Assembly (NCBI GenBank): GCA_964624795.1
Contig: CAZUZS010000005.1
Location: 46,499-110,498 of the forward strand
Direction: 5' to 3'
Length of the DNA stretch: 64,000 nucleotides
Source: CAZUZS01 sp964624795
GTDB taxonomy: Bacteria > Calditrichota > Calditrichia > RBG-13-44-9
Shown: piece after piece, positions 18,480 to 26,799 of the stretch
How the letters are laid out: the number at the start of each line of letters is the position of its first letter
Numbering within the stretch: the stretch's first letter is position 1
Made by a program: the position numbers and the translations under genes
The notes under the pieces: generated by a model
Told to the model about the DNA's origin: nothing
The model's database searches: none
Seen by the model: only the letters and a program-made list of their open reading frames with translations

Positions 18480-19256
18480 TCAGATTTCCCTCTCGGTTGG
18501 CCCGTCGTATTCGGCCAGTGAGAAATTGATTGGCCGCATCGGCTGGTATCGTTTTTTCTCTTCATAAATATGAGCCACCAGGCCGGGAATTCGTGCCATG
18601 ATGAAAAAGGCGTTTGCCAGCTCGCTGGGAATATTGAGTTCGCACAAAACTGCGGCAATCGCCCCGTCCACATTGATCGGAAGATCTGTTCCGTTAAGTT
18701 TCTTGATAGCATCCTTAGCGGCCCGGCTCAGTTGGATGTATCTCCCCGAAATACCATATTCCTGCGCCAGGGCGTAAAGTTTTCCGGTACGCGGGTCCTC
18801 AGTGTGCAGCCGATGGCCGTACCCCATTATTTTTTGGCCGTTGTCCAGATAGCGCTTCACGGTCTGCTCGGCGGCCTCTTCCGGGGAGAGTTTTTCCTGG
18901 TTCATCATATCTGCCGCCGCCTCCAGGAACTGCATGCTCTTTTCAATGGCTCCGCCGTGAAATTCATTGATTGCCAGGATGCCGGAGGCGATTGCGGCAT
19001 TCAATTGCGCACCGGTAGAAGCTGCGATCATCGCATTCTGGCAGGAGGGAGGAGAGACACCATGATCCACGCACGAAACCAGAATGGCATCCAGGATTTT
19101 TCCCACATTCCTTGTTGGCAGCTCACCCTTAATTAACAGGTAAATTAGCTGGCAGTAAGAAAAATTGCCCATTAATTGATCCAGCAGGTATCCGCGCACC
19201 ACAATTTTGTTGGGCTCAATTTTGGTGATGGAAGTCTTCCAGGTCTCCGGGTTCAT
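18480..19256 (-). CDS. short citrate synthase family protein, citryl-CoA lyase-like
   Basis: A 258-residue enzyme consisting of only the citrate-synthase catalytic core. The three catalytic residues of the superfamily are identifiable: His100 (FHGG), His148 in GYGHRLH and Asp197 in NVDGAIAAVL, together with the T-E-D-P-R loop. True citrate synthases are 370-440 residues; this length matches the citryl-CoA lyase of Hydrogenobacter and the C-terminal domain of ATP-citrate lyase, which cleave citryl-CoA to acetyl-CoA and oxaloacetate. Similar short proteins in other bacteria have unproven roles, so a different acyl-CoA substrate is possible. The ATG at 19256 has GGGAG 7 bases upstream. No aconitase or citryl-CoA synthetase is adjacent; korDABC and sucCD lie 12 kb away. 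Confidence 0.75.
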   Translation of the reverse strand: MNPETWKTSITKIEPNKIVVRGYLLDQLMGNFSYCQLIYLLIKGELPTRNVGKILDAILVSCVDHGVSPPSCQNAMIAASTGAQLNAAIASGILAINEFHGGAIEKSMQFLEAAADMMNQEKLSPEEAAEQTVKRYLDNGQKIMGYGHRLHTEDPRTGKLYALAQEYGISGRYIQLSRAAKDAIKKLNGTDLPINVDGAIAAVLCELNIPSELANAFFIMARIPGLVAHIYEEKKRYQPMRPINFSLAEYDGPTEREI

Positions 19257-19469
19257 TCTTGTACTCCCTTTGATTTCTTTGCATATTTTAATTTATTTTT
19301 AAGGAAACTTCAAGCCGGAGTTCATGAATTCTTGCCTAAAATTTTCAAATGCTGTGCCCTCGGTAAGGAACACCATTCTCACTTTTTGCAATTGGAACTT
19401 GAATTATTCGAAATTTAAGATTAATTATAGCTGTATGAAATAAGGACTGGTTTCAAGGAAGGAAGACAC

Positions 19470-20459
19470 ATGCTGCTCATCGACAACCGGAATATAACGG
19501 ATCCCCAAATAAACCTGGCAATAGAGGAGTACGCGCTGCGAAATCTGCCAGTAACGGAAAATTACCTTCTCCTTTATATTAACCGGCCTTCGGTTATTAT
19601 TGGCAAGCATCAGAATCCGTTGCAGGAAATCGATCGCAAATATGCGGAGGAGAATGCCATTCCTGTCCTAAGGCGGATATCGGGCGGCGGAGCGGTTTAT
19701 CATGATCTCGGCAACCTTAACTTCAGCTTTATTTCCAGATACGAAAAATCACGTTTCAATAATTATCGGGAATCCACCCGGCCAGTTATTCGAACCTTGA
19801 AGTCGCTCAGTGTGACGGCGGAATTGAATAATCGGAATGACATCGTGGTCGGCGAGCGTAAGATTTCGGGTAATGCCCAGTTTACCTCGCGGGATCGCAT
19901 GTTCAGTCACGGCACATTATTATTCAACACAGATTTGAATATATTAAACAAAGTTCTGCAACCAACCGAGGGCAAGTATGAATCGCGCGGCAGGAAATCG
20001 GTGCCGAGCAGGGTAGCCAATATCCGCGAATTCTTTTCCTCGAAAATGGAAATCGCTGAATTCGAACAACGTATTTTGCGCAGCATTTTTGGATCGGCGG
20101 ATGACGTGCCAACTTACCATTTCAATAATGCAGAGTGGGATGAGATCCTGTCTCTGTCGGAGCACAAATATAATAGCTGGGACTGGAATTACGGCGAATC
20201 GCCATCATTCGTGGTGAGAAGCGGCCGGCAATTTCCACGCGGGCATATCGAACTCAGCATATCGGTTGAAAGAGGCATGATCGCAAAAGTGGAAATCCGC
20301 GCGGATGAATCTTTGCGGATATTGGCGGATAGTCTAAAGAAAAAACTGCCCGGCGTGAAGCATCGGCCCGAAGACCTTTCACGATGCCTTAATGAGATAA
20401 ACAAGATTGAGTTGGGGGGAAATGTTTTCAAGGAAGTGTTACTGGATATGTTGTATTAA
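19470..20459 (+). CDS. lplA: lipoate-protein ligase A
   Basis: A 329-residue lipoate-protein ligase, which activates free lipoate with ATP and attaches it to lysines of lipoyl domains (2-oxoacid dehydrogenases, glycine cleavage H protein). Family blocks seen: P-S-V-I-I-G-K-H-Q-N-P near residue 41, RRISGGGAVYHD (about 70-81), GNLNFSF, R-N-D-I-V-V-G-E-R-K-I-S-G-N-A-Q with the catalytic lysine, and H-G-T-L-L-F-N-T-D. The C-terminal accessory domain (about 250-329) is present, as in the two-domain E. coli form. It ends just before a strong intrinsic terminator. No lipoylated enzyme is encoded in the window. Confidence 0.93.
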   Translation: MLLIDNRNITDPQINLAIEEYALRNLPVTENYLLLYINRPSVIIGKHQNPLQEIDRKYAEENAIPVLRRISGGGAVYHDLGNLNFSFISRYEKSRFNNYRESTRPVIRTLKSLSVTAELNNRNDIVVGERKISGNAQFTSRDRMFSHGTLLFNTDLNILNKVLQPTEGKYESRGRKSVPSRVANIREFFSSKMEIAEFEQRILRSIFGSADDVPTYHFNNAEWDEILSLSEHKYNSWDWNYGESPSFVVRSGRQFPRGHIELSISVERGMIAKVEIRADESLRILADSLKKKLPGVKHRPEDLSRCLNEINKIELGGNVFKEVLLDMLY

Positions 20460-20488
20460 AGACTCATGAATCAACTGGCAAAAAAACA

Positions 20489-20520
20489 AAAGCCCCCCTT
20501 CGGAAGACGAAGGGGGCTTT
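20489..20520. terminator. strong intrinsic terminator between convergent genes
   Basis: An AAAGCCCCC(C)TTCG / CGAAGGGGGCTTT inverted repeat forms a GC-rich stem with one bulged C and a small loop. It is flanked by A-rich sequence on the left and a short T-run on the right, so it can stop both lplA (+) and the small membrane protein gene (-). Confidence 0.85.
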
Positions 20521-20534
20521 CAATCTCCGCAGCC

Positions 20535-20843
20535 TTAAGCTGTTCCATGAGCAACGTCATGTGTATGATATGTGGCTCCCCAAATTCCCAAAATCACCAT
20601 CGCAATTCCAACCAGCAGAAAGTTTTGGGGATAGTTTAATCCGAACCAAATGCCGCTAAGGAAAATCCAGACGCCCAGCAAACCGTTCACAATTCCCTGC
20701 CAAGATTTATATGCCAGGAAACCAAACAACGCTGCCGCAGCACCGAATATTATCATATTCCATTCTCCCTGCAGTGCCGGTATCCAGCCCGTGACAAACA
20801 GCCACGCACCAATCGCGAAGCTAATCCAATTTGACCACAACAT
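20535..20843 (-). CDS. SPW-repeat-like small membrane protein
   Basis: A 102-residue membrane protein with four hydrophobic segments in two pairs. The recurring W-x-x-x-x-x-G-x-W-L/I-F patterns (WISFAIGAWLF near residue 6; G-L-L-G-V-W-I-F-L-S-G-I-W-F near 57) resemble the SPW repeat family of two-helix units. Function of that family is unknown. The ATG at 20843 is directly preceded by GGAGGGAGAG. It ends in a polar T-H-D-V-A-H tail. Monocistronic, with a shared terminator downstream. Confidence 0.7.
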   Translation of the reverse strand: MLWSNWISFAIGAWLFVTGWIPALQGEWNMIIFGAAAALFGFLAYKSWQGIVNGLLGVWIFLSGIWFGLNYPQNFLLVGIAMVILGIWGATYHTHDVAHGTA

Positions 20844-21232
20844 CTCTCCCTCCTTTCGTATTAACCTTCATTCCGCATCCTGCGATTATAAAGATCTCTC
20901 CAAATCCCTTTTCTGAAATCTCATTCTTCAAACCACCCTTCCAAACAAAATGTCTTTACTTCGTTATTCATTTCGCTTCTCATCTAACACATTACCAGTG
21001 TAAATGTGCAGGATGAAGCTTTGATGAAAATATTATGTTTTTTTGATGAATTTATTCAACATTGCGGTTTTTTGTAATAATTCCGGATGATCTGCAAATT
21101 GCCTGCTAATAAAGCTTTTATAGAAGAAGGCACTGCCAAAAGTTGTTCAGTGAATACAAATTTGATTCAGTCTGTCTTCGGCGGCGACAGAGCACTTCTC
21201 CGCTGAAGCTGCCAATTAGCCGCCCCGAGTTC
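20844..21232. other. intergenic, no gene seen
   Basis: 389 bases between two leftward genes, AT-rich. There is an imperfect inverted repeat near 21176-21215 (CTTCGGCGG with CCGCTGAAG) that may act as a weak terminator of the radical SAM gene on the minus strand, but no T-run follows. No other structure is supported. Confidence 0.45.
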
Positions 21233-22498
21233 CTATTCGTTAGCCAAATCTATTTTCTGATAGTCAATTTTGATATCGTCCAATTTTAGCCGGATTTCCA
21301 TTAATCTTTGTGAGAGCAATCGGCCGGTTTCCCACCAATTTGTGCATATCCCATCCTGGCTGTATTGATTAAGCGTGTCTATTGTTCTGTAATCGAGAGG
21401 ACTGGGCTCTGCCGAATAGAGAGTCGTTCCCGACAGCGGCAGAAAATAATGCACCTGCACACGGGCGTTATGCCGGGTGGCCATTTTCCTGATAAATTTA
21501 AGAGATTCCTGCCGGTCATCACGGTTTTCCCCCGGAAAACCCATGATGATGTCCACCAGCGGCCGCAGGTTCTTACGGGAGGCCAGCTCGCAGGCCGCCT
21601 CGACATCGCCGGTTGAATGCCCCCGTTTCATCAACTTCAGGATTCGGTCGCTGCCCGATTGTGCGCCGATGGTGATTTTCTTGTTGCTGCAATGCTGAAC
21701 GATCAAATCCAGGAACTCCGCTTTGCAGGAATTGGGACGGGTTTCGGAAGGAAAAATACCGAACTCAAGAAACTGCGTACCGTTGTCCCTGCAATATTTC
21801 AAGAGATGATGGATTGCATCATAGTTAAGCTGCCGTGCATTTGGTGCTGCATATTCAAATGCCGAGGGGCAGATAAAATTCACCCGTCGATGAAAATCGC
21901 GCTTTTTCATTTCGCGGTGATACTCTTCTATCGATTTCATGGAACGGTGCTGTGCGGATTGGCAGGCAGTCTGGCAAAACTGGCAATTCCAGTAACAGCC
22001 CCTCGTTATTTCTAACGGGGGGATTGTTTTCATGTAGCGTGAGATGGGCATTCCTGAATCGAGATTCAGCAATTCGGGAGCCCGGATAACGCACGGTTTT
22101 TCAGGCAAAGACTGGTTCAGATAGCGTTTCACAAATTCAGTGAAAGCCGTTTCCACTGGACCGGTGTATGCATAATCAAATCCCAATTTGAGGGTGGATT
22201 GAGGATCGCCGGAAGTATGAGAGCCACCGGCCAGCAGGATCAGGTTGGGATCTCTATTCGCAGTAAGCCAGGTCAGTTCTTTCTCCACCTGTGGAAGATG
22301 CGATGTCATGAAGGAATGGAGTAACAATCCGCACGGGTTTTCGCCGGCAAAATTCCGGAGTTGCGCAAAATCGGAGAAGAAGATCACCTGGAAATATGAG
22401 TCCAGCTTCTCCTGTTCCAGTTGATTCAGGATGACCGGAAATGAGAGGCGGTTGTATCCGGTTAGCCGGATGGCGAGGTATGGTTTGAATTGGGTCAT
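21233..22498 (-). CDS. radical SAM protein with B12-binding-like N-terminus (MJ_1487-like)
   Basis: A 421-residue radical SAM enzyme. The N-terminal about 140 residues form an alpha/beta domain of the cobalamin-binding type (L-L-A-G-G-S-H-T-S-G-D-P block), although the usual DxHxxG cobalamin ligand is not evident. The SAM cluster motif is C-x3-C-x2-C in RGCYWNCQFC (about 167-176). A second Cys follows (C-Q-T-A-C), and there is a G-A-Q-S-G-S-D-R-I-L-K-L-M-K-R-G-H block and an F-P-G-E motif typical of B12-radical SAM proteins. The order and length resemble the MJ_1487-type family (TIGR04013), whose function is unknown. The start is 2 bases after the stop of the EamA transporter, so the two are coupled. 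Confidence 0.8.
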   Translation of the reverse strand: MTQFKPYLAIRLTGYNRLSFPVILNQLEQEKLDSYFQVIFFSDFAQLRNFAGENPCGLLLHSFMTSHLPQVEKELTWLTANRDPNLILLAGGSHTSGDPQSTLKLGFDYAYTGPVETAFTEFVKRYLNQSLPEKPCVIRAPELLNLDSGMPISRYMKTIPPLEITRGCYWNCQFCQTACQSAQHRSMKSIEEYHREMKKRDFHRRVNFICPSAFEYAAPNARQLNYDAIHHLLKYCRDNGTQFLEFGIFPSETRPNSCKAEFLDLIVQHCSNKKITIGAQSGSDRILKLMKRGHSTGDVEAACELASRKNLRPLVDIIMGFPGENRDDRQESLKFIRKMATRHNARVQVHYFLPLSGTTLYSAEPSPLDYRTIDTLNQYSQDGICTNWWETGRLLSQRLMEIRLKLDDIKIDYQKIDLANE

Positions 22499-22500
22499 TT

Positions 22501-23448
22501 TCAGGATCCGGGTTTGCTGCCATCCCGGCTTATCCCCGCGTCGCTGGCAGCCCGGGTCGAATCGACAGCGACCTTCTTCAGCCGGCCCGGACGGTCCAGT
22601 AGTGCCAGGACAATGCCGCCCACAATCATAAAAGCCCCCAGGTAGAAAAAGCCGTAAGGTTGTTCGTGGAATATCATGTATGCCAGCAGCGAGGCAATGA
22701 CAGGCTCTCCCAGGATGGAAAAATTCACTTTGTATGCCTCCATCCGGCGCGCCGCCCAGTTGATGAGCGAATGTCCGATTCCGGTGGGAATCAGTGCCAG
22801 CAACAGCATGAAAACATGCGTTTTAAGTGGGTAATGGAAAACCGATTCGCCGGTTGCCACTATTAAAATAAATAGCACAATTGTGGCGCCGGCATACACG
22901 GCTATCAGGTACGGAATAAGGTCGATGTTGTGACGTTGGTGGCGTGCAATAAAAATATACAGGGTAACAAACAACGCGCTGGCCAGGGCCAGAAGGTCGC
23001 CGGCAAATTTTCCACCGCTCAGCCCCACATCCTGGCCGGCGATGACGAGGATACCGAGAAAGGTGAGAATTGCGGCCGCTATTGAGCGGATGTTTCCTTT
23101 TTCCTGCAGCAAGAAGGGCGAGAGCACCAGTGCGAAAACCGGGTGCGTGGATTCCAGAATCAAGGAATGCGAAATCTTGGTCATCTGGACGGAAGCAATC
23201 CAGGTAGCAAAATGAAGCGCAAGGAGAATACCTGCTAATCCGATAAATTTTTTGCTTTTCGCACTCAGACCCGAATATCGCAGCGCGCTTGGATTTACTT
23301 TGAGCTGGTAAAGCAGGAGCAGCAGCGTGCTCCAAAACATCCTGAAGAAAGAGATGACAAGAGCCGGGGTGTCGCCGCACCACCTCACAAAAATGGAGGA
23401 AGTGGACACGGCCAGAACCGCAATCAATAATCCGGAAGTTGCTGACAT
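22501..23448 (-). CDS. EamA/DMT family transporter
   Basis: A 315-residue inner-membrane protein with ten predicted transmembrane helices in two EamA repeats (about 5-140 and 150-290). The first repeat shows FFRMFWSTLLL and a closing G-I-L-V-I-A-G; the second shows N-W-A-A-R-R, then L-G-E-P-V-I-A-S-L-L-A-Y, then G-G-I-V-L-A-L-L-D, the classical DMT signatures. Members move metabolites, amino acids or drugs; the substrate cannot be told. It is immediately followed by the MJ_1487-like radical SAM gene, suggesting that it might export or import that enzyme's product or substrate. The C-terminal 25 residues are hydrophilic. Confidence 0.88.
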   Translation of the reverse strand: MSATSGLLIAVLAVSTSSIFVRWCGDTPALVISFFRMFWSTLLLLLYQLKVNPSALRYSGLSAKSKKFIGLAGILLALHFATWIASVQMTKISHSLILESTHPVFALVLSPFLLQEKGNIRSIAAAILTFLGILVIAGQDVGLSGGKFAGDLLALASALFVTLYIFIARHQRHNIDLIPYLIAVYAGATIVLFILIVATGESVFHYPLKTHVFMLLLALIPTGIGHSLINWAARRMEAYKVNFSILGEPVIASLLAYMIFHEQPYGFFYLGAFMIVGGIVLALLDRPGRLKKVAVDSTRAASDAGISRDGSKPGS

Positions 23449-23462
23449 TTATTTACCAGTCC

Positions 23463-23491
23463 TTGACAGTATTCAACCAAATTACTATTAT
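23463..23491 (+). promoter_or_regulatory. sigma70-type promoter
   Basis: TTGACA at 23463-23468, 17-base spacer, TATTAT at 23486-23491. It points right, toward the 60-codon gene at 23681, giving a leader of about 180 bases. It lies just upstream of the divergent EamA gene. Confidence 0.6.
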
Positions 23492-23680
23492 TGGCTTGAA
23501 AATATAGCCGAATTGGCGGAGCAACACAACCATGGAATTGAATGTGAATTGCGGACAGATCCGGCGCTGCGAGAATGCCGGGTTTAGCAAGCCGCCGGTC
23601 GGCAGAAACCTTTGGCTTCCTTCATCAATAAAAGAGAATGATGAGGGGGGAGCCGAACCAATTTTAACCTGGAGGATAGG

Positions 23681-23863
23681 ATGGATTTTAATGAATTAGC
23701 GCTTGAATTTGTAAAGATTTATTATGCGTGTTACCCCGGCAACTTGCCGGAAGATAAGGAAAAAGCGTTTGAGGAAATCAACAAACTACATGGAAAATTT
23801 AAGAGTCATCTGATCGATAAGGCCACCAAAAAGAGTGAAGATTTCTTCAGCGATAAGCTATAA
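23681..23863 (+). CDS. small acidic/basic helical protein, unknown
   Basis: A 60-residue protein with no recognised family. It appears helical throughout, with alternating charges, one central Y-A-C-Y-P-G segment and a Lys-rich C-terminal third. GGAGG sits 5 bases before the ATG, an excellent ribosome site, and a consensus promoter lies about 190 bases upstream, so it is probably real despite its size. The long untranslated leader may carry regulation. It converges on the zinc-ribbon gene through a hairpin. A role cannot be assigned. Confidence 0.7.
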   Translation: MDFNELALEFVKIYYACYPGNLPEDKEKAFEEINKLHGKFKSHLIDKATKKSEDFFSDKL

Positions 23864-23886
23864 TTCGGTAGTCGCCATAAAAACGG

Positions 23887-23913
23887 AAGGCTGATGAGAA
23901 AATCACCAGCCTT
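23887..23913 (-). terminator. intrinsic terminator of the acidic zinc-ribbon gene
   Basis: Arms AAGGCTGATGA and TCACCAGCCTT (one mismatch) around a 5-base loop. Read on the minus strand, the stem is followed by TTTTT (23883-23879), so it terminates the leftward gene; it may also slow transcription of the small rightward gene. Confidence 0.7.
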
Positions 23914-23965
23914 AACGTTAAAATATTGTCGTAACTATCTGTTCGATGAAGCGTCTGTGCCTGCG

Positions 23966-24715
23966 CTAATCTTCGTCTTCGAATGAGAACATACCGAAAC
24001 GGCGCTCTTTCAGCGAGCGAATACGATCCTTGAAATATTGCCGGTTATCAACCTGATCGTACCATTTTACCCGCAAATACTGATTCCTTTCGAACCATTC
24101 GTATTGAATTCCACCACCCATCTCCTGCCGAAGTCTTTTGCCGATCTCCAGTGCGAGCCGGGTGCTGTTTGCAAAGATGAACATGATACCGCTTTTCTCA
24201 ACAATGTTTATGATCTTTTCAAACGGCATGGCATCTTCAATCTCCCGCTCTACCTGGCGTGCCGCGGAAATAAGAGACTCCTTGCGTTCGGTGAGCTTTT
24301 TATCAAATATTTCCACGCTGCCCACAAAATTCTCATAAGTTTTTCCGACACATTTAGGGCAGTAAGCGAGCTCGGTGCGAACCGAAAATATATCGGTAAT
24401 GTTATCCTTCACCCATTTCTTGTTGATATAGATTTTGCGGCATCGCGGGCATGTGTATACAATCTTGGATTTGGGCAGGATCGAAGATTCCAGCGCGGAC
24501 AGCGTGACGTCCTCTCCCTTTTCCAATTTCGATTCAATTTTTTCTAACTCTCCGAGATTTTCGGACTCATCATCGCCCTCTTTTTCTTCCCCCTCCTCTT
24601 CGGAAATTTCTACATCTTCATCATCAGCGTCATCGTCTTCGAATTCATCATCATCCTCGCCGAATGAAAAGGCATCTTCATCAAACGTTTTGTCACCTTT
24701 TTTGAGTAAAGCCAT
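23966..24715 (-). CDS. acidic-tailed zinc-ribbon protein, BCAM0308/NMD3-like
   Basis: A 249-residue cytoplasmic protein in two parts. Residues about 12-60 are extremely acidic (runs of Asp and Glu) and presumably disordered. From residue 88 a two-CxxC zinc ribbon appears (CPRC and CPKC, about 30 residues apart, with W in between). A domain about 130-235 then contains E-x-E-x2-x-P-F-E-K-I, a hydrophobic strand G-I-M-F-I-F-A-N-S-T, and LALEIGKRL. This order is that of the BCAM0308 family and recalls the ribosome-export factor NMD3 of eukaryotes and archaea. Those families lack the acidic head. An RNA- or ribosome-linked role is a guess. AGGAGG lies 7 bases before the ATG. Confidence 0.6.
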   Translation of the reverse strand: MALLKKGDKTFDEDAFSFGEDDDEFEDDDADDEDVEISEEEGEEKEGDDESENLGELEKIESKLEKGEDVTLSALESSILPKSKIVYTCPRCRKIYINKKWVKDNITDIFSVRTELAYCPKCVGKTYENFVGSVEIFDKKLTERKESLISAARQVEREIEDAMPFEKIINIVEKSGIMFIFANSTRLALEIGKRLRQEMGGGIQYEWFERNQYLRVKWYDQVDNRQYFKDRIRSLKERRFGMFSFEDED

Positions 24716-25248
24716 ACATTTCCTCCTGGCTGTTTTTGATCAAACCCGTAAACGGAAGAAGGTTATAATCAGTTCCAAATAATCAAATAAAAATCACAAT
24801 TTACAACGAGATTTGCCTTGTTGAAAAGCCTCAAATTATAAAATGGAATTAATAGAGTTGATTATCTTTGGAAAAGGTCAATTCCCGCGCCGGCCCTTGT
24901 TGGTTACTCGAACACCACTTGCTTAATTTTTTTTCCCGGATCAGAATTGCGGTTGAAACTTTTCATGATGGCTCGTCCGGATTCGTGACTTTGCAACATG
25001 CATGTCTTTGGGATCATCTTAATGGCGGGATCTAACCAGGCGTCTTGAGTTTTAATTCTGCAAACAGGCAAAATAAATTTTCAAAATGTAATTTGGAAGG
25101 CATCTAAAAAAAACGACCTGGGTACGGTGGCAGCAAGTTCCCGGAATTATTTTTTCTATCGATTACCGGGCAATGCAAATATTTCCAATCCCTGCGATGA
25201 TTGCTATTTCCGGGTCAAAGGTGGGAGGTAATTCAAGTTTTTTCAGCC
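24716..25248. other. intergenic region with one possible short reading frame
   Basis: 533 bases between two leftward genes. Most is AT-rich and featureless. On the minus strand, 25071-24904 is an open frame of 55 codons with a protein-like composition, beginning at a TTG without ribosome site, preceded at once by a stop and ending in K-I-K-Q-V-V-F-E. It could be the tail of a decayed gene or chance. No RNA gene is recognised. Confidence 0.4.
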
Positions 25249-25443
25249 TCACTCCTGTTTGCCATCGGGAAGTATAAACCATGCGATGATATAGGTGATA
25301 ATTACCGGGAAAAAACCGGTGAAGAAAAACAGCAGCACGGTCAGTAGCCGGAGTAAATTGGGGTCGATATTATAGACTTCTCCTATCCCGCCCAGAATGC
25401 CTGCAATTTTGCGATCAGTTTTTGATCGATATAACTTTTTCAT
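25249..25443 (-). CDS. PspC domain protein
   Basis: A 64-residue membrane protein made up of one PspC domain. It has the typical K-K-L-Y-R-S start, G-I-L-G-G-I-G-E-V-Y-N-I-D-P-N-L-L-R block, and one long hydrophobic helix (about 33-58). In E. coli, PspC relays envelope stress within the phage-shock system; stand-alone short PspC proteins in other bacteria are less understood. No pspA or pspF is seen, but another small LiaI-like membrane protein lies 270 bases upstream. AGGAAG precedes the ATG at 25443. Confidence 0.88.
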   Translation of the reverse strand: MKKLYRSKTDRKIAGILGGIGEVYNIDPNLLRLLTVLLFFFTGFFPVIITYIIAWFILPDGKQE

Positions 25444-25711
25444 TTCGTACTTCCTTTATTTTTACCCAACTTACGGTTCAGCCTCCCTTTTGTTGCTGTG
25501 CGCGGGATAATCAATTCCTTGGGTTTGATAATCCCATTGCTGAGCAACAGAAATATGCCAATTTCCCCAATCCCTAAAAGCACCTCTCATCCCGCGAGAA
25601 TTTTTTTTCGGCCTCCCCTGCAGTTTTTCGTTCAATATTGGTGCTGGGGTGAATTCGGTTTGTGGATTACCTGTGCTAAGTTAGGGGTTTTCAGATTCGG
25701 CTGGTGCATCA

Positions 25712-26233
25712 TTAGCCGCCTGTTTCCGGCTCTCCCGGTTTGGTATCCGTGCCCGAGATATTTCCTCTGCGTCGAAAAAATAATAGATAAATGCCGACTC
25801 CAATCAGGAGAATCGGCCAGAAAAAATGGAATACATTCTCCCCGGCCCAAAACAGGATTGCCAGGACCGTCAAAATGGAAGCCGGAATCAGTAGCCCCCG
25901 TTCTCTTGACCCCAGCAGGTACATAAAGAAAAAACCCAGACCAGGGCCCAACAAAAACACCGGCCAGAGGCGATCCATTTGATACCATCCATCCTGGCTG
26001 CAATATAGAAACAACAATCCATATGTGGTAAGGATAGTGCCGGGCATTAGCAGCCCGACTTCCTTGCGATTGCCAATCCATCCAATCCAAAACAGAATTC
26101 CGCCAAGAATCATAACAAGCGGCCACAAATTTTCCCAATCAAGGTTGAACCATGCCAAGTTATTTCCAAGAAATAAAACGCCGAGTAGTATTAGAAGAAA
26201 GCCCCAGATTAGCGATCTTGTTTCGCTGCGCAT
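25712..26233 (-). CDS. LiaF/DUF5668-like multi-helix membrane protein
   Basis: A 173-residue membrane protein with about six hydrophobic helices grouped in short Trp-rich pairs: I-L-L-G-V-L-F-L-G-N-N-L, then L-W-P-L-V-M-I-L-G-G-I-L-F, then LWPVFLLGPGLGFFFMYL, then F-F-W-P-I-L-L-I-G-V-G-I-Y. The repeated L-W-P-x-x-x-I/L-x-x-G signature is that of DUF5668 and of the transmembrane part of LiaI/LiaF envelope-stress proteins. A basic R-R-R segment and hydrophilic tail end the protein. GGAGG lies 5 bases upstream of the ATG. It probably forms an envelope-stress module with the PspC gene. Confidence 0.7.
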   Translation of the reverse strand: MRSETRSLIWGFLLILLGVLFLGNNLAWFNLDWENLWPLVMILGGILFWIGWIGNRKEVGLLMPGTILTTYGLLFLYCSQDGWYQMDRLWPVFLLGPGLGFFFMYLLGSRERGLLIPASILTVLAILFWAGENVFHFFWPILLIGVGIYLLFFRRRGNISGTDTKPGEPETGG

Positions 26234-26799
26234 ATGTCCTCCGGCAATTAGGTGACTTATATAATCTCAATTATAATAAATATTTACGGATGCAGATACG
26301 ATTTTTGACTGCAGAAAGTTGCTGCCTGAATATCTCAGTTCCTTTTCACATCGCTATTGGCACCTGAATCATTTGGCTTCCCCACGCGACAGTGTCATTT
26401 TATTGTCTGTCGGCGAATTCAATTAACTCGCCTCTCCCCGTTAAATTATGTCTTGGAACGGATTAAATCAACAGATAAACGATGGATGGCTGCAAAATGG
26501 TGCAATAAATTAGCTGTATAAAATACCAGCCGAAGTTAAGCCCGGCTTGCGGTGGATGGTGGAAGCCTCAGAAGGTACCGCTGGAAAAGAGCTTTTGACA
26601 AGATTTGCCGCAGATAAAGGGGTGCTTTATCCGCAGGTTGGTGGCGGACAAAATCAGGTTCTGATTGTAAATGTTTTCAAGCGTGAATAAATTTACTTTT
26701 TCGTGAAGCCGTCCACGATTGGGGGGAAAGTAACAAAACCTAAGAATCACAATTGGATGAAATAAAACTAAAGATTACGGATTAAAGAGGGAATGAAAA
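26234..26799. other. intergenic, no gene seen
   Basis: 566 bases between the divergent LiaF-like gene and the aldo/keto reductase gene. A minus-strand frame at 26568-26750 is open for 60 codons, but it has no ribosome site and I do not recognise the translation. GAGGG upstream of 26800 is the ribosome site of the reductase gene. No clear promoter, RNA gene or repeat was found. Confidence 0.45.

Noticed and set aside
18392..18712. N-terminal extension of the small membrane protein
   Set aside because: It runs antiphase through the 3' end of the citryl-CoA lyase-like gene; the ATG at 18391 has its own ribosome site.
23327..23587. 86-codon plus-strand frame over the start of the EamA gene
   Set aside because: It overlaps the conserved N-terminus of a clear transporter and spans a promoter; no ribosome site.
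26568..26750. 60-codon minus-strand frame in the gap before the aldo/keto reductase
   Set aside because: No ribosome site, no recognisable family, and competing open frames on the same stretch.
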